Shown here: in pieces, positions 19,012 through 26,934 of the stretch
How the letters are laid out: the number at the start of each line of letters is the position of its first letter
Numbering within the stretch: the first letter of the stretch is position 1
Made by a program: the position numbers and the translations under genes
From: Schlegelella_A sp038318385
GTDB lineage: Bacteria > Pseudomonadota > Gammaproteobacteria > Burkholderiales > Burkholderiaceae_C
DNA: 64,000 nucleotides
Direction: 5' to 3'
Assembly: GCA_038318385.1 (NCBI GenBank)
Contig: JBBQCD010000008.1
Location: 1-64,000 of the forward strand
Notes under the pieces: generated by a model
What the model was told of the DNA's origin: nothing
Databases searched by the model: none
What the model saw: the letters and a program-made list of their open reading frames with translations, nothing else

Positions 19012-19841
19012 GCGTGGGGCTCCAAGGGAGCGGTATGGATCGGGGACTCGGGCGGGGACGTCTCGGCGGGAGCCGAAGGTTCCAACGGGGAAGATGTCGG
19101 TGCGTCGGCATACGGTGCGACCGGGTCGGAGGGCGCCGCGGAATGCGCGGCGGCTTCGACCGCAGGGTTCTCCGTCACTGCGGCTACTCCCTCGGCACCG
19201 ACTCCGGAAACTGCATCGGCATCGGCATCCGACGCTGCGGCATCCGGTGCCGGAGGATCGAAGGACTCGACCGCCTGGTCGAGCAGCGACGGCTGGCCGG
19301 GAAGGGCCTGGGCGAAGCGCTCGCTCCCGCCCGTGCCGTCCAGCGGGGGCAGCTGATCGAGCGTCGCCAGGCCCAGGTCGTCGAGGAACTGCTTCGTGGT
19401 CGCCAGTAGCGCCGGTCGACCGGGCGCCTCGCGGTAACCGATGGCCTCGACCCAGCCGCGATCCTCGAGCTGCTTGACGATCTGGCTCGCCACGGCCACC
19501 CCGCGGATGTCTTCGATGTCGCCGCGGGTCACCGGTTGCCGATAGGCAATGATCGCCAGCGTCTCCAGCAGGGCGCGCGAGTAGCGTGGCGGCTTCTCGG
19601 GATTGAGACGGGCCAGGTATTCGCGCATCTCCGGCCGGCTCTGCAGGCGCCAGCCGCTCGCCAGCGCCACGAGTTCGATGCCGCGTCCCTCGCAGTCGCG
19701 GGCGATCTCGTCGAGCAGCTCGCGCAAGGTGTCGGCCTCGAGTTCGTCGGCGAACAGCGCGCGCATGTCGCGCAGCGGCAGCGGCTGGCTGGCACAGATG
19801 AGCGCCGTCTCGAGGACGCGCTTGGCATCCAGGTTGTTCAT
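19008..19841 (-). CDS. scpB: Segregation and condensation protein B
   Basis: ScpB is a winged-helix subunit of the Smc-ScpA-ScpB chromosome condensation complex. Residues 1-185 show the two winged-helix domains, including TLAIIAYRQPVTRGDIEDIRG and LATTKQFLDDLGLATLDQLP. The remaining 90 residues are an Ala/Pro/Glu-rich tail without recognisable fold. The ATG at 19841 opens the conserved DAKRVLETALICA. Upstream codons stay open but are basic and unlike ScpB. scpA is not adjacent, unlike many genomes, though scpB-rluB is a common pair. Confidence 0.93.
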   Translation of the reverse strand: MNNLDAKRVLETALICASQPLPLRDMRALFADELEADTLRELLDEIARDCEGRGIELVALASGWRLQSRPEMREYLARLNPEKPPRYSRALLETLAIIAYRQPVTRGDIEDIRGVAVASQIVKQLEDRGWVEAIGYREAPGRPALLATTKQFLDDLGLATLDQLPPLDGTGGSERFAQALPGQPSLLDQAVESFDPPAPDAAASDADADAVSGVGAEGVAAVTENPAVEAAAHSAAPSDPVAPYADAPTSSPLEPSAPAETSPPESPIHTAPLEPHA

Positions 19842-19986
19842 TATTTCGTCTGCATCCTCGACCGGCTGGACCGGTTGAAATACGGCGGCTTGTTTCTCGT
19901 TGCGCCGGAGCGACCCACGTTCCAGGTTCGGACGGGGCGCTACGCGACCGGCGGATCGGCGACGCTGCTGGCGTCGCATCCCGGAA

Positions 19987-20010
19987 AGCCGATCTCCGTG
20001 GGGATCGGCT
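19987..20010 (-). terminator. Possible terminator after rluD
   Basis: AGCCGATC at 19987-19994 pairs perfectly with GATCGGCT at 20003-20010 around an 8-base loop. In the direction of rluD transcription the stem is followed by only TTC, so the U-tract is weak. It lies in the 276-base gap between rluD and scpB, where I see nothing else. It could instead be a site of partial termination, leaving scpB-rluB to be read through or started from its own promoter. Confidence 0.35.
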
Positions 20011-20117
20011 CACCTCTCGATGGACTTGCCGGGTTGCGGATCCGTCAGGAACGTCCTGAGCCCGCTGACCCGTGCCAGGAAGGAAGACCCATTGTACCCA
20101 AGGCAGCGGCCGCGGGA

Positions 20118-21119
20118 TCAGGGTGTTGCGGATGCGCCCGTGACCTGTTCCCAGGCGGCGTCGAAGTCCGGGGGGGGCGCTGCCCGGAACTCGAGCGCCC
20201 TGCCCCCGACGGGATGCAGGAATCCGAGGCGCACCGCGTGCAGCGCCTGGCGCGCCAGGCCAAGCCCCGCGGCACCACCGTAGGTCACATCGGCCACCAG
20301 GGGATGGCCGCGCGATGCCAGGTGCACGCGGATCTGGTGTGTGCGTCCGGTATGCAACGTGCATTCCAGGGCCGACCAGCCATTACTTCGGGCGGCCGCG
20401 CGCACGTCCGTGCGCGACGGCCTTCCGGACGGAACGACCGCCATCCGCACCCGCGACTGCGGGTCGCGTCCGATCGGGGCGTCGATGCTGAACTCCGCCT
20501 CGCGCACTTCGCCGTGGGCGATGGCGAGGTACTCGCGGTGTACCCGTCGAGCCGCGATCTCGCGCGTCAGCGCCGTCACTGCAGGCAGCGTCAGGCCGAC
20601 CACCATCAGGCCGGAGGTGTCCTTGTCGAGACGGTGCACGATGCCCGCGCGCGGTAGCGAGGCCGAGGACGGATAGCGCGCCAGCAGGCCGTTGAGCAGC
20701 GTGCCGGTCCAGTTGCCCGCGGCGGGATGCATGACGAGCCCTGCGGGCTTGTCGATCACGGCCAGGTGCTCGTCCTCGAACACGATCCGCAAGCCGATGG
20801 GCTCGGGACGAAAGGCTCGACTCTCGGCCGTCGGCACCAGTTCGACCTCGACCTGCTCGCCGGCGCGGACCTTTCGCGAGGCTGCGGTCGCGACCTGGCC
20901 CCCGACCCGCACGTGCCCGCCTTCGATCAGCGTCTGCAGGTGGCTGCGCGAGAATTCCGGCGCCATGGCGACCACCGCCTTGTCGAGGCGCTTCCCGTGC
21001 AGGTCTGCGGGAACGCTTGCGGCACGTCGCTCCGCCGCGCCGTTCCACGGCTCTGCATTCCCCTCCGCGTCGTCGCTTCCCGGGGTGCCTGCGAGGTCTT
21101 CCTCAGAGGGGTCAACCAT
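20118..21119 (-). CDS. rluD: 23S rRNA pseudouridine synthase RluD
   Basis: RluD makes pseudouridines 1911, 1915 and 1917 in helix 69 of 23S rRNA. The 333-residue protein has an N-terminal S4 domain and the RluA-family catalytic motif HRLDKDTSG at 152-160, with catalytic Asp155. The tail motif HTGRTHQIRVHLA follows. It is divergent from bamD, the usual arrangement in proteobacteria, with only 52 bases between start codons. The initiating ATG at 21117-21119 touches the -10 box proposed for bamD. Confidence 0.95.
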   Translation of the reverse strand: MVDPSEEDLAGTPGSDDAEGNAEPWNGAAERRAASVPADLHGKRLDKAVVAMAPEFSRSHLQTLIEGGHVRVGGQVATAASRKVRAGEQVEVELVPTAESRAFRPEPIGLRIVFEDEHLAVIDKPAGLVMHPAAGNWTGTLLNGLLARYPSSASLPRAGIVHRLDKDTSGLMVVGLTLPAVTALTREIAARRVHREYLAIAHGEVREAEFSIDAPIGRDPQSRVRMAVVPSGRPSRTDVRAAARSNGWSALECTLHTGRTHQIRVHLASRGHPLVADVTYGGAAGLGLARQALHAVRLGFLHPVGGRALEFRAAPPPDFDAAWEQVTGASATP

Positions 21120-21124
21120 ATAAT
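21119..21124 (+). promoter_or_regulatory. Likely -10 box for bamD
   Basis: A perfect TATAAT lies at 21119-21124 on the plus strand, predicting transcription from about 21131 and a 40-base leader before the bamD ATG. No good -35 hexamer is seen at the right distance (GTCTTC at 21096). The box directly abuts the rluD start codon on the other strand. Confidence 0.45.
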
Positions 21125-21171
21125 CCGCACTTGCCTTTCCGACAGGATGGCTTCACGTCGAAGCCCCAAGC

Positions 21172-21990
21172 ATGATGAACCCGATGGACTCGATGCGTGC
21201 GCCCTGGCGGCGGAACCTCGCGCTGGCGCTGGCGACACTCGCGTTGTTCGGCTGCAGTTCGACTTCGCCGAACGATAGCGCGCAATGGAGTCCCGAGCGT
21301 CTCTACGCAGAGGCCAAGGAAGAAGGCGCTGCCGGAAGCTTCGAGAATGCCGCCAAGCTCTACGAGCGCCTCGAAGGCCGGGCCGCAGGCACGGTGCTGG
21401 CGCAGCAGGCCCAGCTGGAGCGCGCCTACCTCCTCTACCGCGGCGGCGACAAGGCACAGGCCCTGTCGGTGCTCGATCGCTTCATCAAGATCCACCCGAC
21501 CAGTCCCGGTCTGGACTACGCCTTCTACCTTCAGGGGCTGGTGAACTTCAACGACAACCTCGGCATCTTCGGCAGCTTCACGAGCCAGGACCTGTCGGAG
21601 CGCGACCAGCAGGCTTCGCGCGACGCCTACCAGTCGTTCAAGCAGCTCGTGGAACAGTTTCCGCAGTCCACCTACGCAGACGATGCGCGGGCGCGGATGA
21701 GCTACATCGTCAACTCGCTCGCCACCTACGAAGTGCACGTGGCGCGCTATTACTTCCGGCGCGGGGCTTACATCGCCGCGGCAAACCGCGCGCAGCAGGC
21801 GGTGCAGGAATTCCAGCAGTCGCCGGCCACCGAGGAAGCCCTCTTCATCATGGTGCAGAGCTACGAGAAGCTCGGCCTGATGGAACTGCGCGACGATGCC
21901 GACCGCGTGCTGGCCCGAAACTACCCGAACACCACCCTCTATCGCGACGGCGTCGGCGCGAAGAAGGAGCCGTGGTGGAAAGTCTGGTAG
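21172..21990 (+). CDS. bamD: Outer-membrane assembly lipoprotein BamD
   Basis: BamD is the essential TPR lipoprotein of the BAM complex. The 272-residue protein has a lipoprotein signal with lipobox ALFGC (Cys28). TPR-like helices follow, including the family stretch DYAFYLQGLVNFNDNLGIFG, and DDARARMSYIVNSLATYEVHVARYYFRRGAY is readable in two parts. Several ATG codons precede the signal (21172, 21175, 21184, 21193), so the exact start is open by up to seven residues. It is convergent with the helicase gene, 18 bases apart. Confidence 0.96.
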   Translation: MMNPMDSMRAPWRRNLALALATLALFGCSSTSPNDSAQWSPERLYAEAKEEGAAGSFENAAKLYERLEGRAAGTVLAQQAQLERAYLLYRGGDKAQALSVLDRFIKIHPTSPGLDYAFYLQGLVNFNDNLGIFGSFTSQDLSERDQQASRDAYQSFKQLVEQFPQSTYADDARARMSYIVNSLATYEVHVARYYFRRGAYIAAANRAQQAVQEFQQSPATEEALFIMVQSYEKLGLMELRDDADRVLARNYPNTTLYRDGVGAKKEPWWKVW

Positions 21991-22008
21991 TCGCTCGCCC
22001 CGACGCCG

Positions 22009-23985
22009 TCACACGCTGACCGCATCACCGGCGAGCGTGGCCAGCCAGGCCAGGGCCTCGACCTCGGTCGCGACCGGCACCATCGGCGGCAAGGCCTGCT
22101 GCAGGCGTCTGCCGTAGTTCATCGACGCCATGCGAGGGTCGCAGACCACCAGCAGCCCGCGGTCGTCTTCGTGGCGGATCAGCCGACCCGCCCCCTGTTT
22201 CAGCGAAACGGCAGCCTCGGCCACGAAGTAGTCGGCGAACGGATTGCGGCCGTCGGCCTCGAGCCGCCTGACCCTGGCCTCCACCAACGGATCGCCAGGG
22301 GGCGGAAACGGCAGCTTGTCGATCATCACGCACTGCAGAGCATCGCCCGGCACGTCCACGCCTTCCCAGAAGCTCTGCGAGCCGACCAGGACCGAGCGCG
22401 GGTCGGCGAGGAACTGCTGCATCAGCAGGCGCTTCGGCCCCTGCCCCTGGACCAGCACGGTCAGCGCGTCATCTCCGCGCTCGAACTCTCGCCGCAACTC
22501 TTCACCGATGGTCTGCAGGGCACGCAAAGTCGTGGTCAGGACGAAAGTGCGCCCGCCGAGCACGCGCGCACAGCGCGCGGCGAGTCCGGCTACCGCGACC
22601 GGATGCTGCGCCTCGTTGGGCTTCGGAAAGGCGCGCGGCACATAGAGCCGTGCATTCATCGGATAGTCGAACGGGCTGCCGAGACGCAGCACGCGGGCAT
22701 CCTCGAGCCCGGCCGACTGGGTGAACCACGACAGGCGATCATCGTCACCCAGGGTGGCGGAGGTGAAGATCCAGGCCTTCGACGCTGCATTCATCTGCTC
22801 GCGCAGCGCGTCGCGGATGTCGAGCGGAGATTCGACCAGCCTTGCCTGATGCGGCGAGATGTCGATCCAGCGCACCTCTGCTGCGGCAGTCGGCGCGGTG
22901 AATTGCTGCGCCAGAACTTCGAAGTGCCGGGCTCGCTCGGCGAGTCGCGAGAAGTCGGGCGACATCGCTTCGACCGCTTCGAGCGCCGCGCGGGCGGCGG
23001 CGCTCGCGGCGCCGATATCCCGCAGCGCGTCGCCGAATTCCGGACGATCGGCACGCTCGGACCAACGCAGCTTCAGCATGCCTCGAAGGTCGCGAAGCGG
23101 TCCGGCCGCGGCCAGTCGCAGATCCCGCGCGCCGCGCTCGCACGCGCCGGCAAGCTCCTGCCAGGGCATCAGGCCGCGGGCCTGTTGCAAGCCCGCAGCC
23201 AAAAGGTCGCGTGCGAAGTCGATCAGCTGCGAGGTCCCGAGCGTCGTGCCGAGGAACTGCACCCCGGCTTCGCTCAGCTGATGGGCCTCGTCGAACAGGG
23301 CGATGTCGACGCTCGGCAGCAGTTCGGCCACGCCGCTGTCGCGCAACGCCATGTCGGCGAAGAAGAGGTGATGATTGACCACCACGAGGTCGGCGGCCAT
23401 GGCCTCGCGCCTGGCGCGCACGACATGGCACTGCCGGAACTCGGGACACTCGCTGCCGAGGCAGTTCTCGCGCGATGACGTGACGAGCGGGACGATGCTG
23501 CTGCGTTCGTCGAGACCTTCGAGTTCGGCAAGGTCGCCGCTCGTCGTCGTGCGCGACCACTGCTCGACCTTGGCGAGCGCCCGCACGGCCCACCGATCGG
23601 GCAGCGTCTCCGCCTGCCGCGCCTGATTCATGCGATGGAGGCAGAGGTAGCTCGATCGACCCTTGAGCAACGCCACGCTGACAGGCACCTGGAGGGCGGC
23701 CCGCAATCGCGGCAGGTCGCGCAGGAACAGCTGGTCCTGTAGGTTCTTGGTGGCGGTGCTGACCAGCGCGCGCTGCCCGCTCAACAATGCCGGCACGAGA
23801 TAGGCGAAGGTCTTCCCCACGCCGGTCCCGGCCTCGACGACGAGGGCGATGCGCTGCTCGATCGCTTCGGCCACGGCCTGCGCCATGCGCAACTGAACCT
23901 CGCGCTCGACATGGTGGGCATCGGCGCGGGCGAGCGCGCCATCGGTCGCGAATGCAGAGGCGACAGCTTCCTGCAGCGGCGTCAT
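22009..23985 (-). CDS. DinG/YoaA-type ATP-dependent DNA helicase
   Basis: This is an XPD-like superfamily 2 helicase with an iron-sulfur cluster, acting 5'-3' on single-stranded DNA in repair or replication-fork processing. In 658 residues it has Walker A EAGTGVGKT at 51-59 and four cluster cysteines at C115, C175, C180 and C186. The DEAH box is at 232-235, and the C-terminal helicase motifs include GSQSFWEGVDVPG and QGAGRLIRHEDD. The size and absence of an exonuclease domain fit YoaA or DinG of gram-negatives; I cannot choose between them by eye. The ATG at 23985 is the start. Confidence 0.92.
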   Translation of the reverse strand: MTPLQEAVASAFATDGALARADAHHVEREVQLRMAQAVAEAIEQRIALVVEAGTGVGKTFAYLVPALLSGQRALVSTATKNLQDQLFLRDLPRLRAALQVPVSVALLKGRSSYLCLHRMNQARQAETLPDRWAVRALAKVEQWSRTTTSGDLAELEGLDERSSIVPLVTSSRENCLGSECPEFRQCHVVRARREAMAADLVVVNHHLFFADMALRDSGVAELLPSVDIALFDEAHQLSEAGVQFLGTTLGTSQLIDFARDLLAAGLQQARGLMPWQELAGACERGARDLRLAAAGPLRDLRGMLKLRWSERADRPEFGDALRDIGAASAAARAALEAVEAMSPDFSRLAERARHFEVLAQQFTAPTAAAEVRWIDISPHQARLVESPLDIRDALREQMNAASKAWIFTSATLGDDDRLSWFTQSAGLEDARVLRLGSPFDYPMNARLYVPRAFPKPNEAQHPVAVAGLAARCARVLGGRTFVLTTTLRALQTIGEELRREFERGDDALTVLVQGQGPKRLLMQQFLADPRSVLVGSQSFWEGVDVPGDALQCVMIDKLPFPPPGDPLVEARVRRLEADGRNPFADYFVAEAAVSLKQGAGRLIRHEDDRGLLVVCDPRMASMNYGRRLQQALPPMVPVATEVEALAWLATLAGDAVSV

Positions 23986-24010
23986 CGCAAGATGGCCGAC
24001 GCGCGCTCGC

Positions 24011-24214
24011 TCACGCGGGTTGGGGCGGGTCGAGTTCCGCTTCGAGGCGCGAGATCTGGTCGCGCAGCAGCAGCCGGCGCTTCTTCAAGCGACGAACCGC
24101 CAGTTCGTCTGCGGGAATGTTCTCGGCCGCACGGTCGATGAGACTGTCGAGATCACCATGCTCGATGCGCAGTTCGATCAAGCGACGCGGAAGGGAATGA
24201 AGGTTGTTGTCCAT
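24011..24214 (-). CDS. DUF465 small coiled-coil protein
   Basis: This 67-residue basic-and-acidic protein matches the DUF465 (YdcH-like) pattern. A segment like HGDLDSLIDRAAEN is followed by RRLKKRRLLLRDQISRLEAEL, predicted as a helical hairpin. The function is unknown. The ATG at 24214 is preferred over a GTG two codons upstream at 24220. It lies 25 bases upstream of the helicase gene on the same strand. Confidence 0.8.
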   Translation of the reverse strand: MDNNLHSLPRRLIELRIEHGDLDSLIDRAAENIPADELAVRRLKKRRLLLRDQISRLEAELDPPQPA

Positions 24215-24281
24215 CGACACGCGACTTGAGTCGCGGTTTTCGAGGCTTCGAAGGGGTGCAAACCGATTATAGTTTTAGGTC

Positions 24282-25049
24282 ATGAGTACTTCGACGCTGG
24301 GCTACCGCCTGTCCGCCACGACCGGCATTCATCGTGGCGATCGGGCGTATCAGCAGGACCAGGTCGCGATTTTTCCGCACAACCGGGTCTCGGGCTGTCT
24401 GATGGGCGTGCTCGCCGACGGAATGGGCGGCAAGAGTGGTGGCCGCAAGGCCGCCGACCAGGTGCTGCTGACCGCGCAGCAATTGTTCGAGCGCTACTCG
24501 CCGAGCCGCGACGACGCGACCGAAGCCTTGAAGCAACTTGTGCTCGAGGCTCACCTGATGATCAAGCTGACGGCCATCACCTCCGAAGAGGAGCCGCACA
24601 GCACCGTCGCTGCGTTCCTGATCAGCCCGAACCGCGAGTGCGATTTCGTGCACGCCGGCGATTCCCGCGTGTATCACTTCCGCGGTGCGGACATGGTGAG
24701 CCGCAGCATCGACCATTCCTACGTGCAGCGCCTCGTCGACGAGCGCCAGATCACCGAGGAAGAGGCGAACAACCACCCGCAGTCGAACCTGCTGACAGGT
24801 TGCCTGGGCACGTTCCAGGACCCCCCGCTGTCGCAGAAACACATCGACCGCCTCGAGGTCGGCGACAGCATCCTCAGTTGCAGCGACGGCCTCTGGCACT
24901 ATTTCACGCCGCGCGAGCTCGGCGCGATCGTGCACGCCCTGCCGCCGCGCGAGGCCACCGAGATGCTCGTCGGCAAGGCCCGGCAACGCGCTCGCGGTGC
25001 CGGCGACAACCTCTCCCTCGCTCTCGTCCGGGTCGAACCGCTCGGCTAG
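24282..25049 (+). CDS. PP2C-type Ser/Thr protein phosphatase
   Basis: This soluble 255-residue phosphatase has all PP2C metal-binding elements. They are the N-terminal RGDRAYQQD, DGMGG at 46-50, GDSR at 126-129, SDGLW at 201-205 and a final GDNLSLALV. Such enzymes dephosphorylate serine/threonine phosphoproteins, including anti-sigma antagonists and Hanks-type kinase targets. No kinase gene is adjacent. The gene is flanked by oppositely oriented genes and has its own start ATG at 24282. A TATAGT sits 9 bases before the ATG, too close to be a standard promoter unless the mRNA is leaderless. Confidence 0.9.
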   Translation: MSTSTLGYRLSATTGIHRGDRAYQQDQVAIFPHNRVSGCLMGVLADGMGGKSGGRKAADQVLLTAQQLFERYSPSRDDATEALKQLVLEAHLMIKLTAITSEEEPHSTVAAFLISPNRECDFVHAGDSRVYHFRGADMVSRSIDHSYVQRLVDERQITEEEANNHPQSNLLTGCLGTFQDPPLSQKHIDRLEVGDSILSCSDGLWHYFTPRELGAIVHALPPREATEMLVGKARQRARGAGDNLSLALVRVEPLG

Positions 25050-25149
25050 GCCTGCCGCGCGCGGGAAACCCCGCAGGCGCCCTGCGGCGAACGGCCTGCC
25101 GAAGAGAGACGGCTTCGCAGTCCCCTCAGGGCGGCCCTCTCCCCTTGAA

Positions 25150-25809
25150 TCAAGGCGAAGAAGCTGCGCCGGGCACGGGCAATGGCGCTGCCGGTTTGTG
25201 CCCGAGCTCCCGCTTGGCATTGCGTTGCTCGACCTCCAGCCGATGCGCCTCCGCGGCCCGATGCGCCGCATCGAAGGTGGCACGGCTGCGTTCTTCCTGA
25301 CTCTCGCGCCTGCCTGCGGCATCGGTGTTAGCCACCGGCCGCGAAGGTGGTGCAGGAACAGACGCGCGCGGGGCGGGCCTGGTCGGGGAGCGGGAGCCTC
25401 CGTCGCTCGCTCTGGGCGCGTGGGGCTCGCTCGCGACCCGACGGGTGCCGGCCCGCACGGCGCCATCACCGCCACCCTGCGTTGCAGCCGCCGCGCGCTG
25501 CCGCAGGGCCTCGGTGCGCTCTTGCGCGCGGCGACGGCGCTCGGCGTCGTCAAGACGGCTCTGCTCGTGCTTCAGGCGCGACAGGGTCTCGCGCCGCTCG
25601 CGCTTGGCCTCGTCGACGCAGGCCGTCACGGCGAATCGACCCGCGCAGGCACGCAGGCGTTCGTCGTAGTGCGCAGCGGCAGTCGCCCGTTCGGCATCGA
25701 TACGTTGACGCTCGGCCGCGTGAGGATCCAGCGCCTGCACCGCGGCCCCGACGCAGCACGCGATCGCGCACAGCGCGATCCTGGCGAGTCGATGGCAGTT
25801 CCGATTCAT
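25150..25809 (-). CDS. Secreted hypothetical protein with basic coiled coil
   Basis: I do not recognise a named family. The 219-residue product has a signal peptide (residues 1-26, likely cut near VQA-LD) and a helical region rich in Arg, Glu and Ala. Two cysteines at about 55 and 64 (RACAGRFAVTACVDEAKRERR) could form a disulfide in the periplasm. The disordered C-terminal half is rich in Arg, Pro, Ala and Ser. Similar proteins occur near zapE in Burkholderiales as far as I recall. The ATG at 25809 overlaps the zapE stop by 4 bases, so its translation is coupled to zapE. Function unknown. Confidence 0.72.
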   Translation of the reverse strand: MNRNCHRLARIALCAIACCVGAAVQALDPHAAERQRIDAERATAAAHYDERLRACAGRFAVTACVDEAKRERRETLSRLKHEQSRLDDAERRRRAQERTEALRQRAAAATQGGGDGAVRAGTRRVASEPHAPRASDGGSRSPTRPAPRASVPAPPSRPVANTDAAGRRESQEERSRATFDAAHRAAEAHRLEVEQRNAKRELGHKPAAPLPVPGAASSP

Positions 25810-26903
25810 GTCAGTGAAGTATCGACGTCGCGCCTCGCCGAGGCCAGGAACTCGGGCGAACGCATCTCGCGCAACCGCGAAACGGTGCGCGGAAACTCGT
25901 GCACCAGCGGCCCTTCCGTGTACAACGCCTCGGCCTCCACGGCCGCCGACAGGATCAGCTTGACACGCCGGTCGTACAGCACGTCCACGAGCCAGGTGAA
26001 GCGGCGAGCTTCGGAGGCCAGGCGGGGCGACATCTGCGGCACGTTCGACAGCAACAGGGTGTGGAACTGCGTGCTCAGCTCGAGATAGTCGTTCTGCGAA
26101 CGCGGACCGCCGCAAAGCTCGCGAAAATCGAACCAGACCACGCCGCCCGCGCGTCGCCGGGCACGGATCTCCCGGTGCTCGATCCGCAGGATCGGGCTCT
26201 CGTCGCGGGCCTCGGCGAGCTTGTCGAACGCGCGCGCCATGGCGGCGTCGGCCTGCTCCCCGAGGGGGGTGTGGTAGATCTCCACCTGCTGCAAGGTCGT
26301 CTGCCGGTAGTCGGTTGCATTGTCGACGCTGACGACCTCCAGGCGTTCCTTCAGCAGTTCGATCGCAGGCAGCATGCGGTCGCGATGCAGCCCGTTCGGA
26401 TAGAGATCGTCCGGGGCGAAGTTGGACGTCGTGACGATGCTGACGCGGTTGTCGAACAGTGCCTGCAGCAGGCGGTGCAGGATCATCGCGTCGGTGATGT
26501 CGGAGACGTGGAACTCGTCGAAGCAGATCAGGCGGTAGCGCCGCGCCATCAACCGGCCGAGCTCGTCGAGGGGATTGACGATGCCCTGAAGCTCGGCCAG
26601 TTCGCGATGCACCTCGCGCATGAACTCGTGGAAGTGGAGCCGAGTCTTGCGCTTCAACGGCACCGCATTGAAGAAGCAGTCCATCAGGAAGCTCTTGCCA
26701 CGGCCGACGCCGCCGTGCATGTAGACGCCGCGCGGAATCGGCGGGCGCGAGATCAGCTTCGTGAGGGCATTGCCTCGCCGGGCTGCGTAGTCGGCCCATT
26801 CGTTCTCGCAGCGTTCCAGCGAGTCGATGGCATTCAACTGCGCAGGGTCGGCCTGATAACCACGCTCGGCGAGCGTGCGTTCGTAGAGTTCGCGGACGGC
26901 CAT
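25806..26903 (-). CDS. zapE: Cell-division ATPase ZapE
   Basis: ZapE (AFG1/YhcM family) is an AAA-type ATPase that associates with the Z-ring. In 365 residues it shows Walker A HGGVGRGKS at about 63-71, Walker B with LICFDEFHVSDITDA, and the sensor region IVTTSNFAPDDLYPNGLHR. The C-terminal FTWLVDVLYDRRVKLILSA stretch is also typical. Start ATG at 26903. It lies 31 bases after lpdA and ends inside the start of the secreted hypothetical gene. Confidence 0.95.
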   Translation of the reverse strand: MAVRELYERTLAERGYQADPAQLNAIDSLERCENEWADYAARRGNALTKLISRPPIPRGVYMHGGVGRGKSFLMDCFFNAVPLKRKTRLHFHEFMREVHRELAELQGIVNPLDELGRLMARRYRLICFDEFHVSDITDAMILHRLLQALFDNRVSIVTTSNFAPDDLYPNGLHRDRMLPAIELLKERLEVVSVDNATDYRQTTLQQVEIYHTPLGEQADAAMARAFDKLAEARDESPILRIEHREIRARRRAGGVVWFDFRELCGGPRSQNDYLELSTQFHTLLLSNVPQMSPRLASEARRFTWLVDVLYDRRVKLILSAAVEAEALYTEGPLVHEFPRTVSRLREMRSPEFLASARRDVDTSLT

Positions 26904-26934
26904 TCAGCGACGGGACCTCACCTCCACGCCGCCC

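Noticed and set aside
19012..20364. Upstream extension of the rluB frame through scpB
   Set aside because: Frame is open by chance; scpB occupies this stretch in its own frame with a recognisable winged-helix sequence.
24268..24273. TATAGT as a -10 box for the PP2C gene
   Set aside because: It is only 9 bases from the ATG and lacks a -35 hexamer, so it fits only if the mRNA were leaderless.
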